Assembly: GCA_947494695.1 (NCBI GenBank)
Contig: CANLWB010000005.1
Coordinates: 372,001-436,000 of the forward strand
Reading direction: 5' to 3'
Length of the DNA: 64,000 bases
From: an uncultured Flavobacteriaceae bacterium
GTDB lineage: Bacteria > Bacteroidota > Bacteroidia > Flavobacteriales > Flavobacteriaceae
The position numbers and the translations under genes were made by a program. Shown one piece after another: positions 27,117-36,650 of this stretch. The notes beneath the pieces were generated by a model. The model searched no databases. It was not told the origin of the DNA and worked only from the letters and a program-made list of their open reading frames with translations. The first letter of the stretch is position 1, and every line of letters starts with the position of its first letter.

Positions 27117-28817
27117 CTAAAAACCTATAGAAATTTTACTCTTTTGAACTTGTAATATTTCATCCTCTATAGAATCTATTTCTTCTTTAGATAGATTTTT
27201 ATCATATTTTAAATTATTCTCTTTTATCTTTCTCGTTAAGAGTTTTATATCTTTTTTATAATTACTGTTTTCAGTTACTAATTTAATTAACGTATACCAA
27301 GAGCACCAAGATGCTCTGTTATCTTCTTTTTGGTCAGAAAAATGAGAAAAATTACGTCCTAAAATTAACAATTCAATGTTCTTAATATCATTCTGATTTA
27401 TTCCTTTTATATCATTTTTAATTAGTTCAAATATTTCTCTCTCTTTTAGCCAACTCTCAACTTTATCAATCCATTTAATACTAGAACTATAAAAGTTTTT
27501 AGACATACTATATCTCATTTTCATAGAAGCACCAAAATCATCTAACCACTTTAGCTGAACTAATAATATTGTTTTACTATTAATATCATAAATTAATGCA
27601 TCTATATCTGTTATCAATTTACCATTTAGTTTAAGGTTGATATTTCTAGAAATAGAAATTAAATTTTTAGCATCTAAAAGTTTATACAAATCATCTTTAA
27701 AAACTTTTTCCCTGTGGTTCACTGCGTTAAAGTAATCTCTTTCATAATGAAATTTTAAAGAACGAGTTAGATATGCAAATGGATTATTTAAAATTCCTGC
27801 TAATGATTTCAATATAAACTCTTTTGATATTCTTATTAATGGCGGTGGTGCATTTCCTGCAGAATCTCCAAGTTTATCAACATCCTTTTCATCAATTGAA
27901 AGTTTAACTAAAAAGGAAAACACTTTTTTATAGTCAAGTTTTTTGTGAATAGAAATACTATATGCCAAATCATCAATTCTCTCATCCAAGGGGTATAAAT
28001 TCCAAGGATTAATTGTATAATTAGTTTTTCTTAAAAGTGCTAAACAATGGTCTTTATGTTTCAAAGAATAGCCAATAATAGCATCTATAATCATAATAAT
28101 TTCTCCGAAACTCAATAAGCCAAATTTTGCATCTAAAGGAAAAGAATCACTACCAGTCATTCTTCTTCTAAAAAGCCTTCCTACTATTTCATAATGTTCA
28201 TCTAATTCACTGGTAGAATCATACTTTATAAAATGTTCTTTCCAAATAGAAACTTTTTCAAAAACCTGTTTCTCAACTATTGGTTTTAAATACTTTAATC
28301 GTGTTAAATCTTTTTCAGAAAAAGAAATTTGGTTTTGCCACCAATTAAAATCTTCTACAACTAATTGTTCCCTATTTGGAGATGGAAAAAGATTAGTAAA
28401 TTTATAATCATTAGTATTTATTTTATTTATACTAAATAATTGTTGATTAGCTAGTTCTATATATTTTTCAATATATCCTATGTGTCCAAATCTAATATTC
28501 GTATCGTTAGCCCATTTAACTCCATTACTATCAGACACGAATAATGGGTAACCAGATTTATTTATACTTTTATCAATAAATGTTTTTAAGCTGTTATAAA
28601 AACCTGCTGAAATATAACTGAAAACTATATATGCATTTTCATATTCTTTGTCTTCTCTTGGCAAAAGAAAATAGACATATACGAATGCACTATCTATAGA
28701 CCTAGTTAATTCAAGCATAGCGATACGAGAATCATCAAAAGAAAATGTTTTTCTTATTTTAAGTTTTTCTTGTTCAATTTTACTTCTTATTTCTTTTATA
28801 TAAATTTCTTTTGTCAT
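27117..28817 (-). CDS. Large protein with a PD-(D/E)xK-like nuclease core
   Basis: 566 residues, no membrane span or signal. The N-terminal ~360 residues are mostly helical and not recognised. Residues about 365-445 look like a restriction-endonuclease fold: NHREKVFKDDLY (Glu at about 370), TDIDALIYD (Asp406), then ILLVQLKW (Gln421-x-Lys423), i.e. the E...D...QxK arrangement found in the Mrr/HsdR-type PD-(D/E)xK superfamily. It is probably a DNase. It is divergent from an AlbA_2-type gene with a 74-base gap, which suggests a shared regulator and joint function. Undescribed defence nuclease is an inference. Confidence 0.7.
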   Translation of the reverse strand: MTKEIYIKEIRSKIEQEKLKIRKTFSFDDSRIAMLELTRSIDSAFVYVYFLLPREDKEYENAYIVFSYISAGFYNSLKTFIDKSINKSGYPLFVSDSNGVKWANDTNIRFGHIGYIEKYIELANQQLFSINKINTNDYKFTNLFPSPNREQLVVEDFNWWQNQISFSEKDLTRLKYLKPIVEKQVFEKVSIWKEHFIKYDSTSELDEHYEIVGRLFRRRMTGSDSFPLDAKFGLLSFGEIIMIIDAIIGYSLKHKDHCLALLRKTNYTINPWNLYPLDERIDDLAYSISIHKKLDYKKVFSFLVKLSIDEKDVDKLGDSAGNAPPPLIRISKEFILKSLAGILNNPFAYLTRSLKFHYERDYFNAVNHREKVFKDDLYKLLDAKNLISISRNINLKLNGKLITDIDALIYDINSKTILLVQLKWLDDFGASMKMRYSMSKNFYSSSIKWIDKVESWLKEREIFELIKNDIKGINQNDIKNIELLILGRNFSHFSDQKEDNRASWCSWYTLIKLVTENSNYKKDIKLLTRKIKENNLKYDKNLSKEEIDSIEDEILQVQKSKISIGF

Positions 28818-28891
28818 TTATTTTTAGATACGTATATGCTAATTCAATTGTAATCAATAAATTACAATTTAAAATTTTTTAACTATAAATA

Positions 28892-29887
28892 ATGAAATAC
28901 TCGCAGATAATATTTGGCAAAGATTTGTATGATTTAGAATACAATGATATTGTTCAATTTTTCAATGAAGAAAAAGAGGAAACTTTAAATTTAGAATTTA
29001 AATCGTACCCACCTCAAGGCAACCATAATGATAAAGAAAATGCGGTTTTTAAAGCTATTTGTGGTTTATTGAATTCAGAGGGAGGAATTGTTGTTTGGGG
29101 GGCTCCAGTTGAAACCCGAGACGCTCAAGGAAATACTTCTGCAGCAGGAGCTTTAACTCCATTTTCGACAACTCTGGATAGAGATAGATTAATTAATAAA
29201 GTTTCAAGTGTTGTTGTATCGTTAGCTATTGGGATTCGTGTTCAAAAATTAGATGACCCAAATGGAAATTCTATATTTATAATTGAAGTAGAAAAAAGTA
29301 ATTTTAAACCACATCAATTTAAAGACAAGTACTATATCCGTTTAGATGGACAAACTAAAGTTGCACCCCACTACTTAATTAGTGCAATGATGAAAAGTGT
29401 AGATTTTCCTGTGGTTAGAGGGCATATAAGATTAAAAAATGTTGATTTACAAGGGAACAATGTAATTCTAACTTTTAGAAAATTATTGTTTAATACATCT
29501 GAGTTTAATAATGATATTAACTTTTTTTATCGAATAGTTGCAATTCCTGGCGTAATCAATATTGGTGGTGATGCATATCAAGGAGATTATACTAATGATT
29601 CTTTAAAAATAATGAGTCACGGTAGACCAAGTATGTCAGAATTTAGATTAATAATACCTTCAAATGCTTTATTGGCAAGAAATAGTGAAGTTGATATAGT
29701 TATAAATTTTGGAGGTGAAAAATCACCATCAAAAGTATCAACATATAAATACTCTTTTACTAATTTAAATTTAGGAGAAGTAGCTAATGAAAATATATTT
29801 TTAGTAGAAAAGAATGAAAATAGCTTGCCTTCTGATGCAAATAATAAAAGTTCTGATGAGAGTATAAATGAATTATTAGATTTCTAA
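28892..29887 (+). CDS. AlbA_2/Schlafen-fold domain protein
   Basis: 331 residues. The N-terminal half carries the AlbA_2 (Schlafen AAA_4-type) signature: TLNLEFKSYPPQ near residue 31 with the acidic-x-Lys pattern, then ICGLLNSEGGIVVWG (56-70), and the later segment KYYIRLDGQTKVAP typical of this domain. The C-terminal half is unrecognised, mixed strand and helix. Such domains bind nucleic acids and occur in several defence proteins. It is divergent from the nuclease-like gene, so it may be its partner or sensor. Confidence 0.8.
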   Translation: MKYSQIIFGKDLYDLEYNDIVQFFNEEKEETLNLEFKSYPPQGNHNDKENAVFKAICGLLNSEGGIVVWGAPVETRDAQGNTSAAGALTPFSTTLDRDRLINKVSSVVVSLAIGIRVQKLDDPNGNSIFIIEVEKSNFKPHQFKDKYYIRLDGQTKVAPHYLISAMMKSVDFPVVRGHIRLKNVDLQGNNVILTFRKLLFNTSEFNNDINFFYRIVAIPGVINIGGDAYQGDYTNDSLKIMSHGRPSMSEFRLIIPSNALLARNSEVDIVINFGGEKSPSKVSTYKYSFTNLNLGEVANENIFLVEKNENSLPSDANNKSSDESINELLDF

Positions 29888-30025
29888 TCCCATTCCATAC
29901 ACATTTTGCCTCCACTCCTCTGCCCTTTCGCAAAAAGAGTATTCCATTATATTTTAAAAGAAACTTTTGGGAAAGGAAAAAAATCTAAAAAGAAAAGTAG
30001 GTATTTATAATCGCTTTTTTCTCCC

Positions 30026-30105
30026 AAGCAAAGTTACATAACGCAGAACATTATAATTCATTTTCAATATTATAATCAGACATTATATAAAACTGCTTTG
30101 TTAAC
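30026..30105. repeat. Island repeat, copy B (30-bp exact direct repeat)
   Basis: The 30 bases from 30026 (AAGCAAAGTTACATAACGCA and on to ATTATA) recur exactly at 30897-30926. Upstream sequence (from about 29888, CATTCCATACA...) is loosely shared with 30787 onward. A weak inverted end follows at 30082-30100 (TTATATAAAACTGCTTTG). Confidence 0.85.
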
Positions 30106-30152
30106 TTTAGTTTTATGAATTTTATTGTAATAGCACTAAGGAAAGTTATAAT

Positions 30153-30443
30153 TTACAAATTGTTCTCATAATCCATACTTTGATGCAATACACGAACAAT
30201 TAAAATATCTATATCCGTAGGCAAATAAAAAATGGTATGTGATTTATAAGAAAATCGTTTTAATGATAAAATAAATTCGGATGCATCGCGCCCAAGATTA
30301 GTATTATCAGCTAATATTTGAAACAATGTATGCGTTCCTAATAAGTATTCTTTAGCTTGTTTTAGTCCGAATGTTTCAATGCCGTACTCATACATTTTGG
30401 CAAGATCAATTTCGGCGCTTCTTGATACTTTATAAACGCCCAT
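30153..30443 (-). CDS. parE: RelE/ParE-family toxin
   Basis: 96 residues. VYKVSRSAEIDLAKMYEYG at the start, GRDASEFILSLKRFSYKSHTIFYLP and the late IVRVLHQSMD are the ParE/RelE-fold signature. ParE members attack DNA gyrase; RelE members cut mRNA; this one is closer to ParE. Its start overlaps the antitoxin gene's end by 14 bases, and the pair is bracketed by 30-bp direct repeats, like a mobile cassette. Confidence 0.92.
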   Translation of the reverse strand: MGVYKVSRSAEIDLAKMYEYGIETFGLKQAKEYLLGTHTLFQILADNTNLGRDASEFILSLKRFSYKSHTIFYLPTDIDILIVRVLHQSMDYENNL

Positions 30444-30687
30444 CTGCCCGCATACGGTCTTCGACTTCCTTCATGATATCTGGAACGGATTTATCACTAA
30501 CACCACTTTGCATACCTTCAGTTATAGCTGCTTTGAGTGCAGAAAATTTAGCATTTTGCGCTTGATCACGTCTTACTAAATCACGAAGGTATTCACTATC
30601 ATTAGTGAAATCTCCTATTGTAATTCGTGACTTTATCCACTTATCCTGTTTTTCAGTAAATGTTACTGTTTTTCTAATTGTTGACAT
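30430..30687 (-). CDS. parD: ParD-family antitoxin
   Basis: 85 residues. The N-terminal ribbon-helix-helix (RKTVTFTEKQDKWIKSRI...GDFTNDSEYLRDLVRRD) and the acidic C-terminus are those of ParD antitoxins. It binds ParE and likely represses its own promoter. It lies upstream of and overlaps the toxin gene by 14 bases. Confidence 0.93.
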   Translation of the reverse strand: MSTIRKTVTFTEKQDKWIKSRITIGDFTNDSEYLRDLVRRDQAQNAKFSALKAAITEGMQSGVSDKSVPDIMKEVEDRMRADGRL

Positions 30688-30896
30688 AAACTCATGCTTT
30701 AATAGTCATACTATTGATGCAATTTAGCGTATTTAATTGAATATTGCAAAATTCGGATAGTACAAGTATGTGTATTCGATAATTACCTCCATTCCATACA
30801 TGCTCCACTTCACTCCTATCTTCATTTCGGGTAAAGTGTATTCATTTGAGAATAAAAAAACCGAAGAAGCTTAGAATTGATAAAAGCTTTTTACCA

Positions 30897-31049
30897 AAGC
30901 AAAGTTACATAACGCAGAACATTATAGTACACGTTTAATATTGGATTATCCAGTGGATGATCAATATTAAAACAACATTTAGTTATTTGATGTGAGTTAT
31001 TATATAGCTATAATAGCCATTATGCAAAATTGCCACTGCCAAGCGCTCG
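30897..31049. repeat. Island repeat, copy C
   Basis: Begins with the exact 30-bp repeat (30897-30926) and ends with a 30-base end shared with 25059-25088 (28 of 30 bases). Inside is a hairpin GTTTAATATTG-GATTATCC-AGT-GGATGATC-AATATTAAAAC at about 30931-30971. Outer ends GCAAAGTTACATAACG and CATTATGCAAAATTGC are imperfect inverted repeats. Confidence 0.85.
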
Positions 31050-31516
31050 ATTGCTTTTTCTATTTTGTTAGTATTTAAACAATCATTTAATTCAATTTAG
31101 TTATAGAAGTATTAACCTTACAACGAGTATTTTTGCACCTTAGGAAAAGTCCTGCTCGTTTTACAAAGAATAACTTATTTTTATTTTGTACTTATTTAAG
31201 TATGTAATGGTAAACATAATATAAATAATCACTCTTATGGTGTGATTATTCACTTATTCTGTGTCACCTAAGAAATGGCGTAAATTAAATTATGGTAGAG
31301 AAAACTGCTATCGCTGGACCAGGTGCATAAAATGAGTTTGCTTTACAAAGAAATACAGCTTTATATCTATTTTTAGAAAATTACAAAACTAGATTTAGGG
31401 ATAACAAATATTTCATCTGCTTTGAACAGCATAAAGATATTCTTTTTTGTTTTTAATGATAAAAATGAAGCTTATCAATCGAATCATAGGATAAAAATCT
31501 ACACACAAAAATTAAC
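31050..31516. other. 467-bp region without a gene
   Basis: AT-rich, no gene, RNA or strong repeat recognised; it forms the leader of the membrane-protein gene. Confidence 0.4.
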
Positions 31517-33238
31517 ATGGAAAATAAGGAAACAAAATCTATTCAAAACCCATTTAAGGGAACAGGAAAATTATGGGGGATATTTTCAGCTATTTCGTTA
31601 ATCACAGGTATTATTCTCTTGCTGTCAACTAAGGTAGATTTTCAGATTTTTAGAGCCAATATATCGAATGAACATGGAGAACAAATAGTTCCATTTGGTC
31701 AATTTGCTTTAAGGCTTTTTAGCGGATTACTACTACTAGGGCTTGGTATAAAATACATTAGAGTAGCTCTTTCTGCTATATTTAAGTTTGACCCTGATAA
31801 AAGGCTAACCGAAAGTCTAGCTAAAGAGCATAATTCAGATAAAAAAGCTCACCATAAGTATAATTCAAAGTTAATCTCTGATATATTGAAAGGAGAAAAC
31901 TATGAATTAATAAATCCCGAAAAAACGATTGAAAATATAACGGTTAAGGTATTTTCTGGAATTAAAAAAATTCCTCCAAGATATTTCTATGTTTCACAAA
32001 ATTTTTTAAATGCAGTTGTTTCATCATTATCTCCATTCTTAATTTTATTAGTTGCTTTATTTTTAAATTATCTTGAAATTATTGATATTTTTTTGGGAAA
32101 TAGATTTGAATGGTTATTATTACTGGTTTCTCTTTCTGTTATTTTTTCTTGGAGCCCTTTCAGTCCAATAACCAAAGGAGCTAAAAAGAGCATAGTGCCT
32201 ATAATTTTATCGTTAAGCTCAATTGGTGCGTTTTTAATTGTTAGGACTTCTTCATTAAACTACGAACTCCCTGAAATACCAAGTAGCGTATTTTTGGTGA
32301 CCCTAATCTTTGTAGCATTGAGTTCAGGAATATTTTTAGCATTCTTCTATTTACTGAAGAGGAGAGTGAGTATTGAGGATACTAATGATGAAATTTCTAA
32401 ACTTCCTCCAATTCATGATGACTTGGATGTTCATCCTGATGAAATGCATAGGGTTATTTCAAATTACCTGGAAGACTTAGGTGATCCTATTTTGCCAAAT
32501 AGAATTTATAAGAAATACTATCGTGCAGACAATGGTAAATTTCATATGGATTTAATGCAAGAAACTCAACCTGTTCCTCAATCAACCTTGAATGATTCAG
32601 TGTTGATAAAGAACGCTAACTTTTTAACTAGAATAGGTTTTATTGGAGCAATTTTGGGTTTGATTCTATTTATCATACTCACTAGTATTTCGAACACCTT
32701 AATTGGTCTTGTACTTTCAACTGTTACTTCGCTTGGAATTGTGAATTTTGGATTAAAATTAATTCATTTGAGTAATTTGTTTTTGTCTGAATTTGCATTC
32801 GAATCTAACATTATCTCAGTTTATGGTGAGGGCGAGTATAAATCATCTCAACTTACTGCTGGACGTGGAATATATGATTCTATAGAATCAAGAAACGATG
32901 TCATTAAATCAAGCATCTCATTGCAGTTAGTAAGTTCTAATATAATATCTGTAAGTTTTATCCAGCTTGGTAAAGCTGATCCTTTTAAAAATTCTCCTCG
33001 GTATATAGTTTCATTAAGAAAAGATGATAATTCAAATTCATATTTAAAGAATTCATTTAAAAAATACCTTTTAGAAAAATCTCAAATTATTGGAGTGAGC
33101 ATAAGAGATGCTGAAAAAATACAGAATCTAAATAATTTATCAGCTTCAACTAAAACTAATAAATTACCCGATAAGAAAAAGAACGAGGAGGATAATAATT
33201 TACTTGGAGATAATCCGGATGATTCAACAACGTTTTGA
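31517..33238 (+). CDS. Multi-spanning membrane protein of unknown family
   Basis: 573 residues with about eight hydrophobic segments (approximately 20-40, 60-80, 170-192, 200-215, 225-245, 258-285, 375-397, 400-420) and a soluble C-terminal region of about 120 residues with a Lys/Asp-rich end. The loop with HDDLDVHPDEMHRVISNYLEDLGDP is a possible cytosolic domain. No family recognised. It is the last full gene of the AT-rich island, overlapped at its end by a DUF488 fragment on the other strand. Confidence 0.75.
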   Translation: MENKETKSIQNPFKGTGKLWGIFSAISLITGIILLLSTKVDFQIFRANISNEHGEQIVPFGQFALRLFSGLLLLGLGIKYIRVALSAIFKFDPDKRLTESLAKEHNSDKKAHHKYNSKLISDILKGENYELINPEKTIENITVKVFSGIKKIPPRYFYVSQNFLNAVVSSLSPFLILLVALFLNYLEIIDIFLGNRFEWLLLLVSLSVIFSWSPFSPITKGAKKSIVPIILSLSSIGAFLIVRTSSLNYELPEIPSSVFLVTLIFVALSSGIFLAFFYLLKRRVSIEDTNDEISKLPPIHDDLDVHPDEMHRVISNYLEDLGDPILPNRIYKKYYRADNGKFHMDLMQETQPVPQSTLNDSVLIKNANFLTRIGFIGAILGLILFIILTSISNTLIGLVLSTVTSLGIVNFGLKLIHLSNLFLSEFAFESNIISVYGEGEYKSSQLTAGRGIYDSIESRNDVIKSSISLQLVSSNIISVSFIQLGKADPFKNSPRYIVSLRKDDNSNSYLKNSFKKYLLEKSQIIGVSIRDAEKIQNLNNLSASTKTNKLPDKKKNEEDNNLLGDNPDDSTTF

Positions 33239-33361
33239 AAATAAAGCCAGTTGAACAGGTCCAACATCGAAGACAAACTCAATATCATATGCTTTTAATT
33301 CCTTAATAAAGGAATCTATTTTTTTGTTACCATGTCCAATAGAATATATTACTACTATCAT
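33224..33361 (-). pseudogene. Truncated DUF488 remnant (45 codons)
   Basis: Translates as MIVVIYSIGHGNKKIDSFIK, then ELKAYDIEFVFDVGPVQ before ending. IYSIGHGNKKIDSFIKEL and DIEFVFDV match the N-terminus of DUF488 proteins, which are normally 120-180 residues long. After about 38 residues the similarity stops and the frame ends inside the 3' end of the membrane-protein gene. Most of the gene has been lost. Confidence 0.65.
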
Positions 33362-33619
33362 GCAACTCTATTCTATAACATGCTCATAAAGCATTCCACA
33401 AGAATACAAAATTACTCTACCAGATAATCGCTACACATCTCCTCAAATTTCGACAATGAATTCAACCTTTTGTAGGAACTATACTATTAGATAACTAATG
33501 TCCCTAAAATCACCTACAAATTCTAGAGATTTTGTTCAAATAAAACCGCATTCACATGATTATCAATACTTAAATTATATATTTTTGTGTCTATACAATA
33601 AATCCTGTAAAATCATGTA
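33362..33619. other. Promoter region of the IPT/TIG lipoprotein gene
   Basis: TATTTTTG at 33580-33587 fits the -7 consensus TAnnTTTG, 33 bases before the ATG. No good -33 TTG is found. Confidence 0.35.
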
Positions 33620-35314
33620 ATGAAACTAACCTTACCTAGAACTTTATGTACACTATTGGTTTTCATAATCTTATCTTGTAGTAGCGACGATTCTAAATCC
33701 GGATCAATCCAAACCATCTCTAACGCGCCTCTTGAAGGCCTATTAGGGGATGAAATAACCCTAGTTGGCGAGAATTTGGAATCAAACAAACTACAAGTTT
33801 TCTTCGATCTTGAGGAAGCACAAATAATCTCTTTTTCACCTACAGAAATTAAAGTAAGGGTTCCTCGAACATTGGAAAGGTTTGATCCTACACTTAAGGT
33901 AATAAATCTTGAAACTAATGAGGATATTTTAAATACTCAATTTAAATTAAAAACACCCAAAGTTACCGCTTACAGTAGTAGCACCATCACCTTTAGCGAA
34001 AGGCTAACTATTAAGGGAGAAAACTTTGATATAAATGACGATTTTATAGAGGTACGTTTAAACTCCGAAAAAGCACAAATCCTAAGTGTTAGCCATGAAG
34101 AAATAGACGTATATATTCCTTTCAAAATTCTAGATGCGGATTTGGAAGTTGAGGTGGATGCCCAATTACAACATACTACATCTGAAATCGATTTAAGACT
34201 TAAAAATCCAGCTATGGAAGTTCTGCTTACCGATGCCGTTAGAGGTTACAACAGTTCCATACAGGTTACTGGTATAAACTTTAATCCGGTAGAAGAGTTT
34301 GGTGAGGTATTTATAGATGGTTTGCCTTGTCTTTACAGTTCTGGAAATGAAGGATTAAATATCGACGTTCCTAAGGGGCCATTTAACGAATTTAGTATTA
34401 AAACCATTACCTATAAAACCGCTGGTTTAACCACAACTCTTGATGTTGATATTGAGATTTTAACACCTGGTATTATGGTGGATCATTTAGAAGATTTATA
34501 TGGTTTTGATGTTATAACCTACAATAATAAAGCCTACGCGTTCTCTGCCGACACCGATTCTGAAGGATACGGCTTTAGAGTAGAATTGCACGAGTTTACA
34601 GAAGAAACAGAAAAATGGCGTAAAATTGAAGGCTTTGGCTTTGATGGGTACCTGAACGATTTTGCATTTGATAACAATAACTCCATCTATTTATATAAAG
34701 GAATTGCAGATAACACCTTTGAACTTACTAAGTTTAATTTAGATGACTTTACCGAAACAACAATAGAAACACCTTTTCCTCTCAGTTTGCATAATGCCAG
34801 TTTTTTCGCCATGAATAACGATCTATACGTACTTTATGGAAGCTCTATTGAAAATGATGAAACCACTCCGTCGGAAAAAAAATACCGTTATAGAGCCAAT
34901 CAAAATTCTTGGGAAGAAATTGACGAGACCCAATTTACCGAGTCTATATGGAAAAGTGGTAGAATATCAAGACGAATTTTTAATAACGATGAACTCTATA
35001 TTACTTTTAGTTTTAGAGGAGGAACTTCTAAATTGGATAGTGGGTTAAACCTAACGAATTTGCTTACTTACAATCAAGGTTATACATTATTTGCTTATGA
35101 AGATAAAGTAGTAAGCCGAGGCACAAACGTTATAAATGATAGAGCCTACCTCTACAATATTTATACACCGGCACAATATACCGAAGTTCAATTTATTCAC
35201 TCTCATTTTGGGTGGTTTTTTGTATTAAGCGATACTATTTATTACCATGCTGGCTTCGCAGGAAACTATTCGACATATAAACTAAGAGACGACTTTTTAA
35301 ATGAAATTTTATAG
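33620..35314 (+). CDS. IPT/TIG-domain surface lipoprotein
   Basis: 564 residues. The signal ends in FIILSC-SSDD, a lipobox (Cys at about 20) followed by acidic residues, the Bacteroidota surface-export pattern. Residues about 35-280 contain three Ig-like IPT/TIG domains (GDEITLVGENLESNKLQVFF; SERLTIKGENFD; NSSIQVTGINFNP). The C-terminal part (about 300-564) resembles a kelch-like propeller. It is probably an outer-membrane surface protein binding a carbohydrate or protein; no ligand is evident. It overlaps the next gene by 14 bases. Confidence 0.85.
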   Translation: MKLTLPRTLCTLLVFIILSCSSDDSKSGSIQTISNAPLEGLLGDEITLVGENLESNKLQVFFDLEEAQIISFSPTEIKVRVPRTLERFDPTLKVINLETNEDILNTQFKLKTPKVTAYSSSTITFSERLTIKGENFDINDDFIEVRLNSEKAQILSVSHEEIDVYIPFKILDADLEVEVDAQLQHTTSEIDLRLKNPAMEVLLTDAVRGYNSSIQVTGINFNPVEEFGEVFIDGLPCLYSSGNEGLNIDVPKGPFNEFSIKTITYKTAGLTTTLDVDIEILTPGIMVDHLEDLYGFDVITYNNKAYAFSADTDSEGYGFRVELHEFTEETEKWRKIEGFGFDGYLNDFAFDNNNSIYLYKGIADNTFELTKFNLDDFTETTIETPFPLSLHNASFFAMNNDLYVLYGSSIENDETTPSEKKYRYRANQNSWEEIDETQFTESIWKSGRISRRIFNNDELYITFSFRGGTSKLDSGLNLTNLLTYNQGYTLFAYEDKVVSRGTNVINDRAYLYNIYTPAQYTEVQFIHSHFGWFFVLSDTIYYHAGFAGNYSTYKLRDDFLNEIL

Positions 35315-36638
35315 CACCTTTATTATTACGGTTTTTACATTTTTTATAATTTTTTCATGCGATTCATCTGATGATGGTCCAGCATTGGAAGATTCCGTAA
35401 GCATTGTTATCACTTCTTTCCAACCTTCAAAAAATAAAGTAGAAATTACTTGGGACTTAAAAAGGTTTAACGGGGCCATTGTAAACGATTTAAATGTAAT
35501 TAGATCTAGCAATGATGAAGATGCTGGTAGCAGACAAGAAATTATTGCCAATTTACCTTCAAATGAAACTAAATTTGTTGATACCGATGTTCCTTATTTA
35601 GAAGATGTTAATTATAGTATTGTAGCAAGATACTTTGTTGAAAACCAAGACGACATTGAATATTTTGATACACAATCAGAGGAAGAAACCTATGAAAGAG
35701 AAATAACAAAAATTTCAAGAATCCCTAATCATATTATTCAAGACCCCGTAGATCCAGATAATTACCATTTTTTGATAAGAAGCGCTAATATTGATTTACA
35801 CAAGTACAATATGTCAAGCGGTAAAATTGAAGCCAATAAAGTGTTTTCTGGTGGTTATAATCATTACGATAAAATAATGACTGATGGTAACGCTCTTTTT
35901 GTTGGTAGTAAACAAGGGGTAATTTATAAACTTAATAGATTTGATTATACCGAAACGGACTCATATTCTGTTCCAGTAAAGGATGAATTAGAATCTTTCA
36001 GCATTAGATCAAGCGAAATTCATTACAATGACAACGAACATTGGAAGTATTATAATATGACCGACCAAGCATCTGGACATGTAAATGACTATTTCGCAAC
36101 TAATTTTGCATATTCTTTAGATTTACCTAATGACAACATGCTTATAATAAGGTATAATTACCCTTCTTATTTTGGAGCACTTTATAATATAAGTACATTT
36201 AACAGTTTAGACTTGTTACATATAACCAATTTCGATACTAATTTTAGCAGTCCATTAGATAAAGGAATACTACATTTTAAAGCAGATAAAAGCCAATTTG
36301 TATCCACTATATTTGGCAGGGTAATTTCAACCGACGATTTATCCCTGGTCACCGAATTAAAAGATAAAACAGGTAAAGACTACTTGTATTTTAATTATGA
36401 TAATAACGGTAAACTGTATGGTGCCGTTCAAAACGAAAAATTAATTCATGTTTTTGATGATCAAACTTATGAGTTAATGGATACCATTGAAACTAAGTTG
36501 TACCCTATATTTCCGTTTATATCTGGAAACGGAGAAATACAAAGCCTTGGTAGATACTCTAGAGTTGGGTATTGGCGTTATCATGATGGTTTTAATCTAT
36601 TTAGCGCTCATCTAAATTGTGCCATTGAAACATTTTAA
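35301..36638 (+). CDS. Surface lipoprotein with FN3-like and propeller regions
   Basis: 445 residues. Lipobox FFIIFSC-DSSDD. Residues about 30-130 read as an FN3-like strand domain (VEITWDLKRFNGAIVNDLNVIR), and residues about 135-430 as repeated beta strands of a quinoprotein- or WD-like propeller. It overlaps the upstream lipoprotein gene by 14 bases, so the two are translated together and may form a surface complex. Family not named with confidence. Confidence 0.75.
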   Translation: MKFYSTFIITVFTFFIIFSCDSSDDGPALEDSVSIVITSFQPSKNKVEITWDLKRFNGAIVNDLNVIRSSNDEDAGSRQEIIANLPSNETKFVDTDVPYLEDVNYSIVARYFVENQDDIEYFDTQSEEETYEREITKISRIPNHIIQDPVDPDNYHFLIRSANIDLHKYNMSSGKIEANKVFSGGYNHYDKIMTDGNALFVGSKQGVIYKLNRFDYTETDSYSVPVKDELESFSIRSSEIHYNDNEHWKYYNMTDQASGHVNDYFATNFAYSLDLPNDNMLIIRYNYPSYFGALYNISTFNSLDLLHITNFDTNFSSPLDKGILHFKADKSQFVSTIFGRVISTDDLSLVTELKDKTGKDYLYFNYDNNGKLYGAVQNEKLIHVFDDQTYELMDTIETKLYPIFPFISGNGEIQSLGRYSRVGYWRYHDGFNLFSAHLNCAIETF

Positions 36639-36650
36639 TCAAAAAGAATT

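Noticed and set aside
24690-31049. A classical integron
   Set aside because: Genes point both ways, no integrase is in the window and canonical attC boxes were not found; kept only as an untested possibility for the ParDE unit.
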